Assembly: GCA_041752315.1 (NCBI GenBank)
Contig: JBGSHJ010000086.1
Span: 1 to 64,000, forward strand
Origin: SYFY01 sp041752315
Lineage (GTDB): Bacteria > Pseudomonadota > Gammaproteobacteria > Pseudomonadales > Azotimanducaceae
Direction: 5' to 3'
DNA length: 64,000 bases
Shown here: in pieces, positions 15,798 through 24,214 of the stretch
Layout: each line of letters starts with the position of its first letter
How positions within the stretch are numbered: the first letter of the stretch is position 1
The notes under the pieces: model-generated
Seen by the model: the letters and a program-made list of their open reading frames with translations, nothing else
The model's database searches: none
Told to the model about the DNA's origin: nothing
Made by a program: the position numbers and the translations under genes

Positions 15798-16829
15798 TTA
15801 CCGGCCGCTGGTGCGCTGAACGAACTCGACGAGATGCTTGACGTTGTCGACCGGCGTTTCCGGAATGATGCCGTGGCCAAGATTGAAGATATGTCCGGCA
15901 CGGCCACGAACTTCGGCAAGTATGCTGGCTGCCTGGGATTCGATGGTGGCTCGATCGGCGCACAATACGATCGGATCAAGATTTCCCTGCACTGATCTGC
16001 AGCCAAGGCGTGTCCAGGTGTTGCCCAGCGGTGTCCGCCAGTCAAAAGCCAGGACATCGAAACCCAACGCTGCTACATCGTCGAGCAGATGATGATTTCC
16101 GGTACCGAAGTAGATGATCGGCACATCAGGGTTTGCACGCCGCAAACGGGCAAGAAGATCTTTCAAGGATGGCGCAACGTAGCGGCGGAAGTCGGCAACG
16201 CTCAGATTGCCCACCCAGGTATCAAACAACTGCACGGCCTCGACACCTGCCGTGATCTGCAGGGCGAGGTAATCAGCGACCTGTTCGACCAGTTTTCCAC
16301 ACAACGTGTTCCACGCAGACTCGGCCTGATACATGAACTTCTTGACATGCACATAGTTGCGAGAGCCCTTGCCTTCAATGGCATATGACGCGAGGGTAAA
16401 CGGCGCCCCGGCGAAGCCGATCAGCGCCACCTCGCGCGGCAGTTCCGCCAGCACGTTCCTGACTGTTTGTGCAATGTAGGGTGTCCCTTCGATCGCCGGA
16501 ACAACACGCAGTGCTGCCACATCTGCGGGTGTACGAACCGGATTGGCAAACACCGGTCCCTCACCGGCCAGATAGTCGAGATTCAGGCCCATCGGCTCCA
16601 TGACAGGTAACAAGTCCGCAAACAGTATGGCAGCGTCTGCACCAAGGATGCGCTGCGCATCGAGTGTTGCGCGCGCCGCGCGTTCCGGGTCCTTGAAGAA
16701 CTGCAGGCTGGGTGACGTGCCTTTCACCTGATGGTATTCCGGCATGTAGCGGCCCGCCTGGCGGTTCAGCCAGACAGGGGTGTAAGGCGTGGCGAGACCA
16801 CGTGCTGCATCAAGAAAGATCTTCGCCAT
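15798..16829 (-). CDS. hemE: Uroporphyrinogen decarboxylase
   Basis: HemE removes four acetate carboxyls from uroporphyrinogen III to give coproporphyrinogen III in heme biosynthesis, in the cytoplasm. The 343-residue protein has the substrate-binding signature PVWLNRQAGRYMPEY near the N-terminus, the catalytic-Asp region ILFADLLPVMEPMG, GFAGAPFTLASYAIEGKGS, and the C-terminal FNLGHGIIPETPVDNVKHLVE. ATG 16829 (MAKIFLDAARG) fits the family N-terminus; the 15 extra residues from the next upstream start do not look conserved. The gene lies 103 bases downstream of the cyclase gene on the same strand. The VanZ-like gene follows after nine bases. Confidence 0.96.
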   Translation of the reverse strand: MAKIFLDAARGLATPYTPVWLNRQAGRYMPEYHQVKGTSPSLQFFKDPERAARATLDAQRILGADAAILFADLLPVMEPMGLNLDYLAGEGPVFANPVRTPADVAALRVVPAIEGTPYIAQTVRNVLAELPREVALIGFAGAPFTLASYAIEGKGSRNYVHVKKFMYQAESAWNTLCGKLVEQVADYLALQITAGVEAVQLFDTWVGNLSVADFRRYVAPSLKDLLARLRRANPDVPIIYFGTGNHHLLDDVAALGFDVLAFDWRTPLGNTWTRLGCRSVQGNLDPIVLCADRATIESQAASILAEVRGRAGHIFNLGHGIIPETPVDNVKHLVEFVQRTSGR

Positions 16830-16932
16830 GACTTGCGTTCCCCAAAAGCCCGTTACAACTGCGGGCGCGACCATAGCAAACCGGCCGGGTGGCCACCACT
16901 TCCAGCAGCGGCCGCCAACAGGATCGGCTGTT

Positions 16933-18006
16933 TCAGGAGACGGCGTAAACAGTCACGGGGCCAAGGCCACGCAACTCCAGACATTGGGGATTGACCTGTT
17001 TGCCCAGCCGTTGTGCAGTGTGTCCACACATCAGTCCGCAGCCGACTTCAGCACTCGATTGCAGGCGCGCGGCCAGATTCACGGCCGGGCCGATGACGGT
17101 GAAGTCGAGCAGATCTTCACTGCCCCAGTCACCCAGACTGCACTCCCCTGAGGCGATCCCTACCCGCAGATCGTGAAGACCTGAGTATTGACCAGCAGTC
17201 AGTGCGTCGAGGGCAAGGGTCCAGGCCCGTGAACACGCGTCATGCCTTCTGGCTTCCGATTCCGCGGGGAACGCAAGCAACGCGCCGTCACCAAGCAACT
17301 TCATCACCACGCCACCATGCAATCGGGCAAGCGTGCGAACGTCGCGAATAAAACCCTGCACACGATGTTCGATCAGATCCAGTCCGGCGGATACCGAATA
17401 ACGGGTAAATCCAACCTGATCGATGAAGACCAGCACCAGCCATACCCGCTCAAGCTCACAGGGTGGCAGAGGCTCGTGTCGCAATCGCCTCCTCAACGGG
17501 TCAGGCAGATAAAACGACATCCGTTCCGCACGATAAGCCAGCCGCTGCATGCGCGCGTGCACCGATTGCTGACGTCTGAATGCCAGTTCCGCAACAGCGC
17601 TCGTGCCGAGCACCAGCAGCAATGCGCTGCCGAGCGAGATCCATTCGAGAGAAGCACCGGTAAAAAGCAGCGGACCTGCCAGCAGTACGAGAGTGGACAC
17701 ACTGCCTGCCGCACGATGTCCATACAATGCGACATGGCTGACGGCAAAAGTCACCACGGCGGCAGCGGCAACTTGCGGTGGTGCCTGACCGAGCCACAGG
17801 ACAGCGCCAGCGACAATGGCCTCCAGCACCGCCGTTCCAGGTTGTCGAACCCGGCGAGCAAATGCGCACCAGAGCAGCGCCGTCAGCATGGCGCCGGCAT
17901 CACTTCCAGGTATCCAGGCTGGTGGCCAGACAACCAGCACTCCCAGCAGGATAAACAGTGTCGCCCTCAGCCGCCAGACGGCTTCTTCAAACGAAGTGGT
18001 CATCAT
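16933..18006 (-). CDS. Membrane-bound class III adenylate/guanylate cyclase
   Basis: About the first 145 residues carry five or so hydrophobic segments (LFILLGVLVVWPPAWI, AIVAGAVLWLGQ, VAAAAVVTFAVSHVALYG, TLVLLAGPLLFTG, GSALLLVLGTSAVAEL), followed by a linker and a class III cyclase domain (about 185-357). Metal-binding Asp196 (VFIDQVGFTRYS) and Asp240 (KLLGDG), Lys236, and the transition-state pair Asn310 and Arg314 (DFTVIGPAVNLAARLQ) are all present, so the domain should be active. Lys236 and Asp301 suggest ATP as substrate (inference). ATG 18006 or 18003 is a likelier start than GTG 18021. It follows fabV after 75 bases on the same strand. Confidence 0.9.
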   Translation of the reverse strand: MMTTSFEEAVWRLRATLFILLGVLVVWPPAWIPGSDAGAMLTALLWCAFARRVRQPGTAVLEAIVAGAVLWLGQAPPQVAAAAVVTFAVSHVALYGHRAAGSVSTLVLLAGPLLFTGASLEWISLGSALLLVLGTSAVAELAFRRQQSVHARMQRLAYRAERMSFYLPDPLRRRLRHEPLPPCELERVWLVLVFIDQVGFTRYSVSAGLDLIEHRVQGFIRDVRTLARLHGGVVMKLLGDGALLAFPAESEARRHDACSRAWTLALDALTAGQYSGLHDLRVGIASGECSLGDWGSEDLLDFTVIGPAVNLAARLQSSAEVGCGLMCGHTAQRLGKQVNPQCLELRGLGPVTVYAVS

Positions 18007-18081
18007 GTGACCAGCATGCACCCCCGGTTACGGGATGGATGTGCGCCTCTGACCTGCGCGGCTACCCGCCAGCGCCTTCAA

Positions 18082-19278
18082 TCAACCATCAACAGCCAGA
18101 CCAAGGGTCGGGTCCACTTCCGCTTCGTAGTCGACACCGGCAAAACCGAACCCGAATATCTTCAGGAAATCCTCTCGAAAGCCGCTGAGGTCACCCAGCT
18201 GTGCAAGATTGCCGGTATTGACCAGTGCCCAGCGGCGTTGCACCTCCGCCTGGATGTCAGGCAACAACTCGATATCATCCATGCGAATTCGACCCACCTC
18301 GTCAAGACGCATCGTTGCACCCGCCTGAAGCTGCGTTGCAAAGAGGCGATGGATGTGACGGATGCAGTCCTCATGATTTCCACGCGCCTTCATGACCTTG
18401 AAAAGCAGCGCAACATAAAGCGGGACCACGGGAATTGCCGAAGATGCCTGGCTGACGATCGCCTTGAGGACGGCGACACGCGCGTCTCCACCGAGTGTCG
18501 CCAGTTTGGGCTGCATCGCCTTGGCGGCCCGATCCAGATCTTCCTTGGCCTTGCCCAGCGTGCCCTCCCAATAGATTGGCCAGGTGAGTTCGGTGCCGAT
18601 GTAGGTAAAGGCCAGTGTTCGAAAGCCGGGGGCGAGCAGGTTGGCTTCCGCCAGCGCGTCGATCCAGAACTCCCAGTCCTCTCCACCCATCACGGCGACC
18701 GTATTGGCAGTCTCCTCCGCGGTCGCCGGCTCGAGATCAACCTCGATGACCTCGCCTCGATCCACGTGCACCGACTTGATGTGCAGAGCCTCACCCAGCG
18801 GTTTGATCGAAGAGCGGTGCAGCACCCCGGTGCGGGGGTGCTGTCGTACCGGCGATGCGAGGCTGTACACCAGCATGTCAATCTGTCCGAGGCCAGCCTT
18901 GATCTCGTTGATGACCCTGGTTTTCATGGCGTCCGAAAACGCATCTCCATCCAGGGTTCTTGCGTACAACCCGGCCTGTGTCGCCGCGCGCTCGAACGCG
19001 ATGTTGTTATACCAGCCGGCACTGGCAGTCCTGTTGGGCTCAGGTGCCTTTTCGAAAGACACACCCAGTGTCGCAGCGCCACTTCCAAAAGCTGCAGTGA
19101 TCCGGGAAGACAGTCCATAACCGCCCGAGCAGCCAAGAACCAGTACACGTTCAGGGGTACCTGGCGGCAGGCTGCCCTGGGCCTTGACGTGGTCGATCTG
19201 CGATTGCACGTGAGCTGCACAACCCGTCGGGTGCGCAGTGGTGCAGATGAAGCCGCGAATTCTGGGTTTGACGATCAT
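18082..19278 (-). CDS. fabV: Enoyl-[acyl-carrier-protein] reductase, FabV type
   Basis: FabV is an NADH-dependent trans-2-enoyl-ACP/CoA reductase of the short-chain dehydrogenase superfamily. It catalyses the last step of each fatty acid elongation cycle and is intrinsically triclosan-insensitive. The 398-residue protein has the expected length, the N-terminal MIVKPRIRGFICTTAHPTGC, a nucleotide-binding VLGCSGGYGLSSR (48-59), and the characteristic widened active site Tyr236-x8-Lys245. The start is ATG 19278. It begins nine bases after the AcoX-like gene and is followed by the cyclase gene, so the three are probably co-transcribed. Whether another enoyl reductase (FabI) exists in this genome cannot be seen. 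Confidence 0.97.
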   Translation of the reverse strand: MIVKPRIRGFICTTAHPTGCAAHVQSQIDHVKAQGSLPPGTPERVLVLGCSGGYGLSSRITAAFGSGAATLGVSFEKAPEPNRTASAGWYNNIAFERAATQAGLYARTLDGDAFSDAMKTRVINEIKAGLGQIDMLVYSLASPVRQHPRTGVLHRSSIKPLGEALHIKSVHVDRGEVIEVDLEPATAEETANTVAVMGGEDWEFWIDALAEANLLAPGFRTLAFTYIGTELTWPIYWEGTLGKAKEDLDRAAKAMQPKLATLGGDARVAVLKAIVSQASSAIPVVPLYVALLFKVMKARGNHEDCIRHIHRLFATQLQAGATMRLDEVGRIRMDDIELLPDIQAEVQRRWALVNTGNLAQLGDLSGFREDFLKIFGFGFAGVDYEAEVDPTLGLAVDG

Positions 19279-19287
19279 TGCAGTGGC

Positions 19288-20274
19288 TCAGGCTCCGGTC
19301 GAACGGCGCGCAATCATACCTTCAGCCACCGCGTGACGCATGGCGGCGCGGACGTCGACGATCTGTGGCCCATCCCGGCGGATTTCGACCACCGCCGACT
19401 CGTCGACCTCCAATCGATGATCACGGTCACCATCCAGTGCGAGGACTCCCTTGCCGCGAAATGGCACCGCGACGCCCATCCGGATCGGAGTCACCGTACT
19501 GACCTGGACCGTCTGGAAAGAACCCGGCGAAAGTGGCGCCTCGAACTCATATCCTCCCGGACCCATGTGCAGCAGCAAGCCACCGTCATCTTCCGCATAA
19601 ACCGGCTGGATCAGCCCACCGATGGGCGACATGCCCAGCGCGTCAGGTTCGGCGCGTGTCAGCAGGATCTGCCTGAGCCGACCAGCGTCGAATGGCAGCA
19701 GGTTCCCGACGTGATCCCGTTCCAGCAGGACAGCATCGATGAGTCCGACATCGTTGCCACGAGGTGATCTGACGTGCAGCACCTTGGCACGACGGCTCAG
19801 GTGTTCCGGCAACAGGCCTCGCGCCTGCAACGCCGCGACCATTCCTGCGATTGTCGGTTCCACCAGCATCGGAAAGACATTGTTGGTCCCGGTCGACAGT
19901 GGAATCAGGTGATAGTCACAGGAAGCGCGCACCATGGCCCGATTGGTGCCGTCACCACCCAGCGACACGATTGTCCGCACACCCTCTGCCAGAAACCGGT
20001 GCACCGAAGTTTCAGTATCACTCGCATCGCTTCGCAGCTTGAATTCCAGCACGTGAACGCGCGCGTTCAGATTCATCTGCTCGAGTGCCGCAGAGGCGAT
20101 CCGGAACGGTTCGCGGGTCACATAGATGTCCGTTGCACCCATGGCATCGGCACCGGCAGCAATACGAGCCACCAAATCGCGTTTGGCTTCGTGGGTCATG
20201 TTCGTCGCGCGCGCAGCCAATCTGCGCACATCGCGTCCGGACATCGGATTGACACAAATCGCTATCGCACTCAT
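19288..20274 (-). CDS. AcoX-like ATP-NAD kinase family protein
   Basis: The 328-residue protein has the NAD-kinase/diacylglycerol-kinase fold motifs: GGDGTN (106-111) and the second-site GTNN (129-132). The N-terminal CVNPMSGRDVRRLAARAT closely resembles AcoX proteins of acetoin-catabolic loci and sets it apart from NadK. AcoX function is not settled; related proteins phosphorylate NAD or a small alcohol. No acetoin dehydrogenase genes are nearby. The true start is ATG 20274, which overlaps the peptidase stop as ATGA, indicating translational coupling. The frame extends further upstream only because it runs inside the peptidase gene. fabV follows after nine bases. Confidence 0.82.
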   Translation of the reverse strand: MSAIAICVNPMSGRDVRRLAARATNMTHEAKRDLVARIAAGADAMGATDIYVTREPFRIASAALEQMNLNARVHVLEFKLRSDASDTETSVHRFLAEGVRTIVSLGGDGTNRAMVRASCDYHLIPLSTGTNNVFPMLVEPTIAGMVAALQARGLLPEHLSRRAKVLHVRSPRGNDVGLIDAVLLERDHVGNLLPFDAGRLRQILLTRAEPDALGMSPIGGLIQPVYAEDDGGLLLHMGPGGYEFEAPLSPGSFQTVQVSTVTPIRMGVAVPFRGKGVLALDGDRDHRLEVDESAVVEIRRDGPQIVDVRAAMRHAVAEGMIARRSTGA

Positions 20275-22286
20275 TGGGCCTCGTCCGTCAGATGTTCCTT
20301 GAGAAACTGCCAGGTCACGGCCGCCTGATAGTCGACATTCGCTTTCTTGCGAAATCCATGGCCTTCGTCGACGGCCTGCAGATACCACGCGGGAATCCCG
20401 CGCTTCGCCAGAGCGGAACGGATCTGCAGGCTTTCAGCGACCGGCACACGTGGGTCGTTGACCCCGTGTGATATCAGCAGCGGCCTTTGCAACCGCGTTA
20501 CGCTGGTGAGCGGTGAAATCGCCTGCAGATGTTTACGCATGGCCGGATCACGTTCATCGCCGTATTCGACGCGCCGCAAGTCTCGTCGATACGGCAAGGT
20601 ATTCTCAAGGAACGTCACAAAATTGCTGATGCCCACACGATCCACGCCTGCACGCAGTCGATCGCCAAAATGGATCAGACTGGCGAGTGTCATGTAACCG
20701 CCATACGAGGCACCCATGACAGCTACCCGATCCGCCCGCAGCCCGGGTTGCAATGCAATCCAGTCGAGCAACGCGCCAATGTCCCGAACCGAATCTTCTC
20801 GTCGGAAACCATTATCCGCATCCAGCCACGCCTGACCGTATCCATCCGAACCCCGTACGTTGGGCGCAACAACCGCAATGCCCAGGGTTGCAACAAGCGA
20901 CTGCACAAACGTTGAATACTGGGGCCGATGCTGGGATTCAGGGCCGCCATGAATGAGGATCAGAACGGGGAACGGGCCATTGCCCTTTGGCCTGTGAATG
21001 AATGCCGGGATCCCCTTCGGTCCGCCAGCTGCAGAATCGAACGTGGGGTAATGAACGAGTTCTGCCTCTGCGAGGCGACTTTCATCCACTTCACCCAGTT
21101 CACTATGGGTCCAGCGTTCAGTTGTCGGCTCCTTGCCGGTCTCTTCAACAAGCGGGAACACGTGGACATCGCCGGGTTGCGCGGGCCCATCGACAGAAAA
21201 GGCCAGTCGACGGCCATCACCACTGAAAGCCAGCCCGGTAATCACACCGGATGGCTGATCGGCAATGGTCCGACGCCTTGCGCCGATCGTTTGCAGACGG
21301 GAGTAACCCTGATCATTCACAACGTAGGCGATGGTCTTCCCATCCGGAGAAATTTCAAAAAGCTCGATGTCCGCCTGCAGATCCGGCATCAAGTCATGCA
21401 CCTGGCCCGTTTTCTGATCGAGCTGATACAGATGGGCAAAATCACTGGTGAACTGACCGATGAAGGTGACGTGGTCTTGCTCCGGTCCAAAACGGGCCGC
21501 TCGCACGCTCTTCCTGGCCGACGGTACCAGCGAACGTGCAACACCGGTATCCAGATCCAGTGCAAGCAGCTCGCCCGCATTGGTTGTCGAATAGCTGATG
21601 ACCAGCAGGGTCTGTCCATCCGAACTGAATCCCTCGGCACCCAGCGTTTCACCATCCCTGGCCAGCAGAACAGTCTTGTTGCTCCGGAGGTCCAGCAGAT
21701 GCAGGTCGGTATCACGTCCATTGCGTTCGGTGGTGCCATAGGCAAACGCGCTTGCATCGCGTTTCCAGACCACCTGGCCGTGACGGGATTGGCCGTCCGT
21801 CAACAGTGTTGTACCGCCGATCTTCATGTCCTGCCACAACAGCTGATAAAACTCGCTGCCACCCTGATCAACCAGCAACACCACGCCACCTGCTTCCGTT
21901 GAAGGTGGCGGGAAGACCTGGGCAACCGGTTCCTTGAGAAAACTGATCTGCCGGCGCATACCCAGCGGTGATCGCACCGCATGCAGCTGGTTCGTTTCGC
22001 TGAAGCGCGTGGTGATCAGTATCGACTCGTCCCACCAGCCCCACAGTCTGGCACTGCGCACGTTCTGCCACGGCCGGAGGATTTCGGACACGTGGCCAGG
22101 GATGGGAGGGACATCCAGCGTCCGGATGGTGGGTGTGGGTGAGACAAATGGCAGCGCCTGTTCTGCCTGAGCCTGCGCATCTGCCTGGGCCAGCGCAGTC
22201 ATGAACAGCCCGAGGATTGCGCCGTTCAGGCGTCGGTATCCTCGCCAATCCCGTTGTCCACGCACCAGGCCCATATGCTCTACCAT
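20271..22286 (-). CDS. Exported S9 family prolyl-oligopeptidase-type serine peptidase
   Basis: The protein of about 671 residues begins with a signal peptide (charged N-terminus, hydrophobic LNGAILGLFMTALAQADAQA), a beta-propeller-like half with WD40/TolB-type repeats (e.g. SPDGKTIAYVVND, SGDGRRLAFSVDG), and a C-terminal alpha/beta hydrolase domain. The catalytic triad is visible: Ser527 in GASYGGYM, Asp near 611 in GVNDPRVP, and His643 in DEGHGF. Such enzymes cleave short peptides, often dipeptidyl or acylaminoacyl, after export. ATG 22286 is the best start because it gives a clean signal peptide; ATG 22274 is an alternative, and longer versions would enter the divergent gene. The AcoX-like gene is coupled at the 3' end. 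Confidence 0.92.
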   Translation of the reverse strand: MVEHMGLVRGQRDWRGYRRLNGAILGLFMTALAQADAQAQAEQALPFVSPTPTIRTLDVPPIPGHVSEILRPWQNVRSARLWGWWDESILITTRFSETNQLHAVRSPLGMRRQISFLKEPVAQVFPPPSTEAGGVVLLVDQGGSEFYQLLWQDMKIGGTTLLTDGQSRHGQVVWKRDASAFAYGTTERNGRDTDLHLLDLRSNKTVLLARDGETLGAEGFSSDGQTLLVISYSTTNAGELLALDLDTGVARSLVPSARKSVRAARFGPEQDHVTFIGQFTSDFAHLYQLDQKTGQVHDLMPDLQADIELFEISPDGKTIAYVVNDQGYSRLQTIGARRRTIADQPSGVITGLAFSGDGRRLAFSVDGPAQPGDVHVFPLVEETGKEPTTERWTHSELGEVDESRLAEAELVHYPTFDSAAGGPKGIPAFIHRPKGNGPFPVLILIHGGPESQHRPQYSTFVQSLVATLGIAVVAPNVRGSDGYGQAWLDADNGFRREDSVRDIGALLDWIALQPGLRADRVAVMGASYGGYMTLASLIHFGDRLRAGVDRVGISNFVTFLENTLPYRRDLRRVEYGDERDPAMRKHLQAISPLTSVTRLQRPLLISHGVNDPRVPVAESLQIRSALAKRGIPAWYLQAVDEGHGFRKKANVDYQAAVTWQFLKEHLTDEAQ

Positions 22287-22319
22287 TCGCCGTCTCCGCA
22301 TTTGAAGGCAGTGTGCCAT

Positions 22320-22730
22320 ATGGCAGGCAACGAACCATGTCCACATCTTGCAGGCGGGCAACTCGACGTCGTGCTGGCACTGGATGACTATCTGGGCCTC
22401 AGCGAGGCCGTGATGCGCTGCCCGAGGTGCGGTCGGCACTATCTCATCGAGCTGCTCGATATTCGTGACAACCGACGCGCGTTTCGTTTGTCACCGCTGG
22501 ATGAGCACATCGCCAAGCAACTGGTTCGCGATCTGACACGAGGCAGCTGTGATGTCCAACGATCCATTGCGCTCGTGCAGGCGGTCAGGGCCCAGCATCC
22601 CCAGTCATCATTCTGGTTGATCACGCGGAACGGTTCATTTGCCGATCTTGCGCTGATCCACGCTGACCGGCCGTTGCCGACCGTCCACTGGCGTGACCTG
22701 CCTATCGATGGAGGCTGGCTCGGCAGCTGA
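22320..22730 (+). CDS. Hypothetical protein with a single CxxC pair
   Basis: I do not recognise this 136-residue protein, but its composition is that of a folded cytoplasmic protein. It has an N-terminal CPHL, one CPRC pair (Cys34, Cys37) within VMRCPRCGRHYLIELLD that resembles half of a zinc ribbon, and later RNDRA/SFWLITRNGSFADLAL segments suggesting a mixed alpha/beta fold. ATG 22320 is chosen because the 22 residues upstream overlap the divergent peptidase start and look non-coding. It lies back to back with the S9 peptidase gene (33 bases apart) and converges on folA. A metal-binding or redox role is possible but unproven. Confidence 0.7.
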   Translation: MAGNEPCPHLAGGQLDVVLALDDYLGLSEAVMRCPRCGRHYLIELLDIRDNRRAFRLSPLDEHIAKQLVRDLTRGSCDVQRSIALVQAVRAQHPQSSFWLITRNGSFADLALIHADRPLPTVHWRDLPIDGGWLGS

Positions 22731-22751
22731 TCCGGCAGAGGAGACTCGTCA

Positions 22752-23267
22752 TCAGAGTCGATCGAGCACGACGATGCTGAATGGATAACTGTCCTGTTCG
22801 CTCGCTGGATAGTCGATTCGACTCGTTTCTCGCCAGGCAGCCCGCTCAAATTCAGGGAACCATGTGTCGCCCTCGACATCGGCGTGCACCTCGGTCATGT
22901 AAAGCCGGTCCGCGCGCGGCAACGCCAGTGCATAGATTTCAGCGCCGCCGATCACAAAAATTTCCGTCTGCCCATCGATGAAACACTGGGCGCTGGCGAT
23001 CTCGAAGGCTTCATCAAGGCTACTGACAGCTGTCGCACCTGCCGCCTGAAAACCTTCATCACGGGTCAGGAGAATGTTGGTGCGTCCAGGCAGAGGTGAC
23101 GCAAACGACTCGAAAGTCTTGCGACCCATGATGACGGGCTTGCCCATGGTCGTGCGCCTGAAGTGCTGCATTTCGGAGCGCAATCGCCATGGCAGGCGGT
23201 TGCCCCGTCCAATGACACGATCGCGAGCCATGGCCCAGATCAGGCAGATTCTGATGTCGTCGATCAT
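22752..23267 (-). CDS. folA: Dihydrofolate reductase
   Basis: FolA reduces dihydrofolate to tetrahydrofolate with NADPH, regenerating the dihydrofolate made by ThyA. The 171-residue protein shows LIWAMARDRVIGRGNRLPWRL (including the Met20-type loop), the NADPH-binding PVIMGRKTFES, and FVIGGAEIYALALPRADRLYMTEV. ATG 23267 gives the conserved N-terminus; GTG 23282 five codons upstream is a weaker alternative. It lies 53 bases downstream of thyA on the same strand, the order known from many gammaproteobacteria, so the pair is likely an operon. Confidence 0.96.
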   Translation of the reverse strand: MIDDIRICLIWAMARDRVIGRGNRLPWRLRSEMQHFRRTTMGKPVIMGRKTFESFASPLPGRTNILLTRDEGFQAAGATAVSSLDEAFEIASAQCFIDGQTEIFVIGGAEIYALALPRADRLYMTEVHADVEGDTWFPEFERAAWRETSRIDYPASEQDSYPFSIVVLDRL

Positions 23268-23320
23268 TTGCTCAAGTGTCACCGGCTGTCGTGAACCGTG
23301 TTGCCACCTGTGATGAAAAT

Positions 23321-24115
23321 TCAGACTGCAATCGGCGCCTTGATCATGCCGTGGCAGCGATAGTCCTGCAGTTCGAAGTCATCAATCCTGAATGCAAAGA
23401 GATCACGAACGGCAGGATTGAGGACCATGCGGGGGAGTGGGTGAGGTTCTCGCACCAGCTGCTTGTTTACCTGCTCGACGTGGTTGGAGTAGATATGTGT
23501 GTCACCCAGCGTATGGACAAATTCTCCGGGTTCCAGATCACTGACCTGCGCAATCATCATGGTCAGCAGGGCATAGGATGCAATGTTGAACGGAACTCCA
23601 AGGAACATGTCGGCACTTCGCTGATACAGCTGACAGGAAAGCCTGCCTTGAGCGACGTAGAACTGGAACAGGAGATGGCACGGCGGCAGCGCCATATTGT
23701 CCACCTCGGCGACGTTCCAGGCACTGACGATGTGGCGCCTCGAGTTCGGATTGTGGCGAAGGTCTTTCAGTACACGCGCAATCTGATCGATCGTCTGTCC
23801 ATCCGGACTGCGCCAACTGCGCCACTGGGCCCCATACACTGGCCCGAGTTCCCCCCTGTCATCAGCCCACTCGTCCCAGATGTGGACATCGTGTTCGGTC
23901 AGATAGCCAATGTTCGTATTGCCGGACAGGAACCACAGCAGTTCATGGATGATGCCGCGCAGGAACATCTTCTTGGTGGTGATGAGAGGGAAACCGTCGC
24001 GAAGATCAAACCGCATCTGCCGGCCGAATACCGACGTCGTACCCGTTCCGGTGCGGTCACCCCGATAGACGCCGTTGTCGCGAACATCCCGCAGCAGATC
24101 CAGGTATTGTTTCAT
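23321..24115 (-). CDS. thyA: Thymidylate synthase
   Basis: ThyA methylates dUMP to dTMP using 5,10-methylene-THF, releasing dihydrofolate. The 264-residue protein has the same length as the E. coli enzyme and keeps the catalytic Cys146 in MALPPCHLLFQ, the phosphate-binding RRHIVSAWNV, and the substrate Asn/His/Tyr region SADMFLGVPFNIASYALL and HIYSNHVEQ. The start is ATG 24115; no strong ribosome binding site precedes it. It is transcribed with folA and is divergent from the dehalogenase-like gene across about 100 bases that must hold both promoters. Confidence 0.98.
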   Translation of the reverse strand: MKQYLDLLRDVRDNGVYRGDRTGTGTTSVFGRQMRFDLRDGFPLITTKKMFLRGIIHELLWFLSGNTNIGYLTEHDVHIWDEWADDRGELGPVYGAQWRSWRSPDGQTIDQIARVLKDLRHNPNSRRHIVSAWNVAEVDNMALPPCHLLFQFYVAQGRLSCQLYQRSADMFLGVPFNIASYALLTMMIAQVSDLEPGEFVHTLGDTHIYSNHVEQVNKQLVREPHPLPRMVLNPAVRDLFAFRIDDFELQDYRCHGMIKAPIAV

Positions 24116-24214
24116 GAGTCAAAAAGTCCGGAGTTGGTCGCGCTGCAGCGGTAGAGGAATACGCTTGAGGCTATAGTCTTACGGCAAGCTCCGTGGATCA
24201 ACCTTGAGGTGCCA

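Noticed and set aside
17242..19767. An 841-codon plus-strand open frame antisense to the cyclase, fabV and AcoX-like genes
   Set aside because: Three well-supported genes on the other strand explain the interval. The antisense translation is rich in Arg, Gln, His and Cys with no recognisable domain, and similar long antisense frames occur opposite most genes here, as expected of codon bias in GC-rich DNA.
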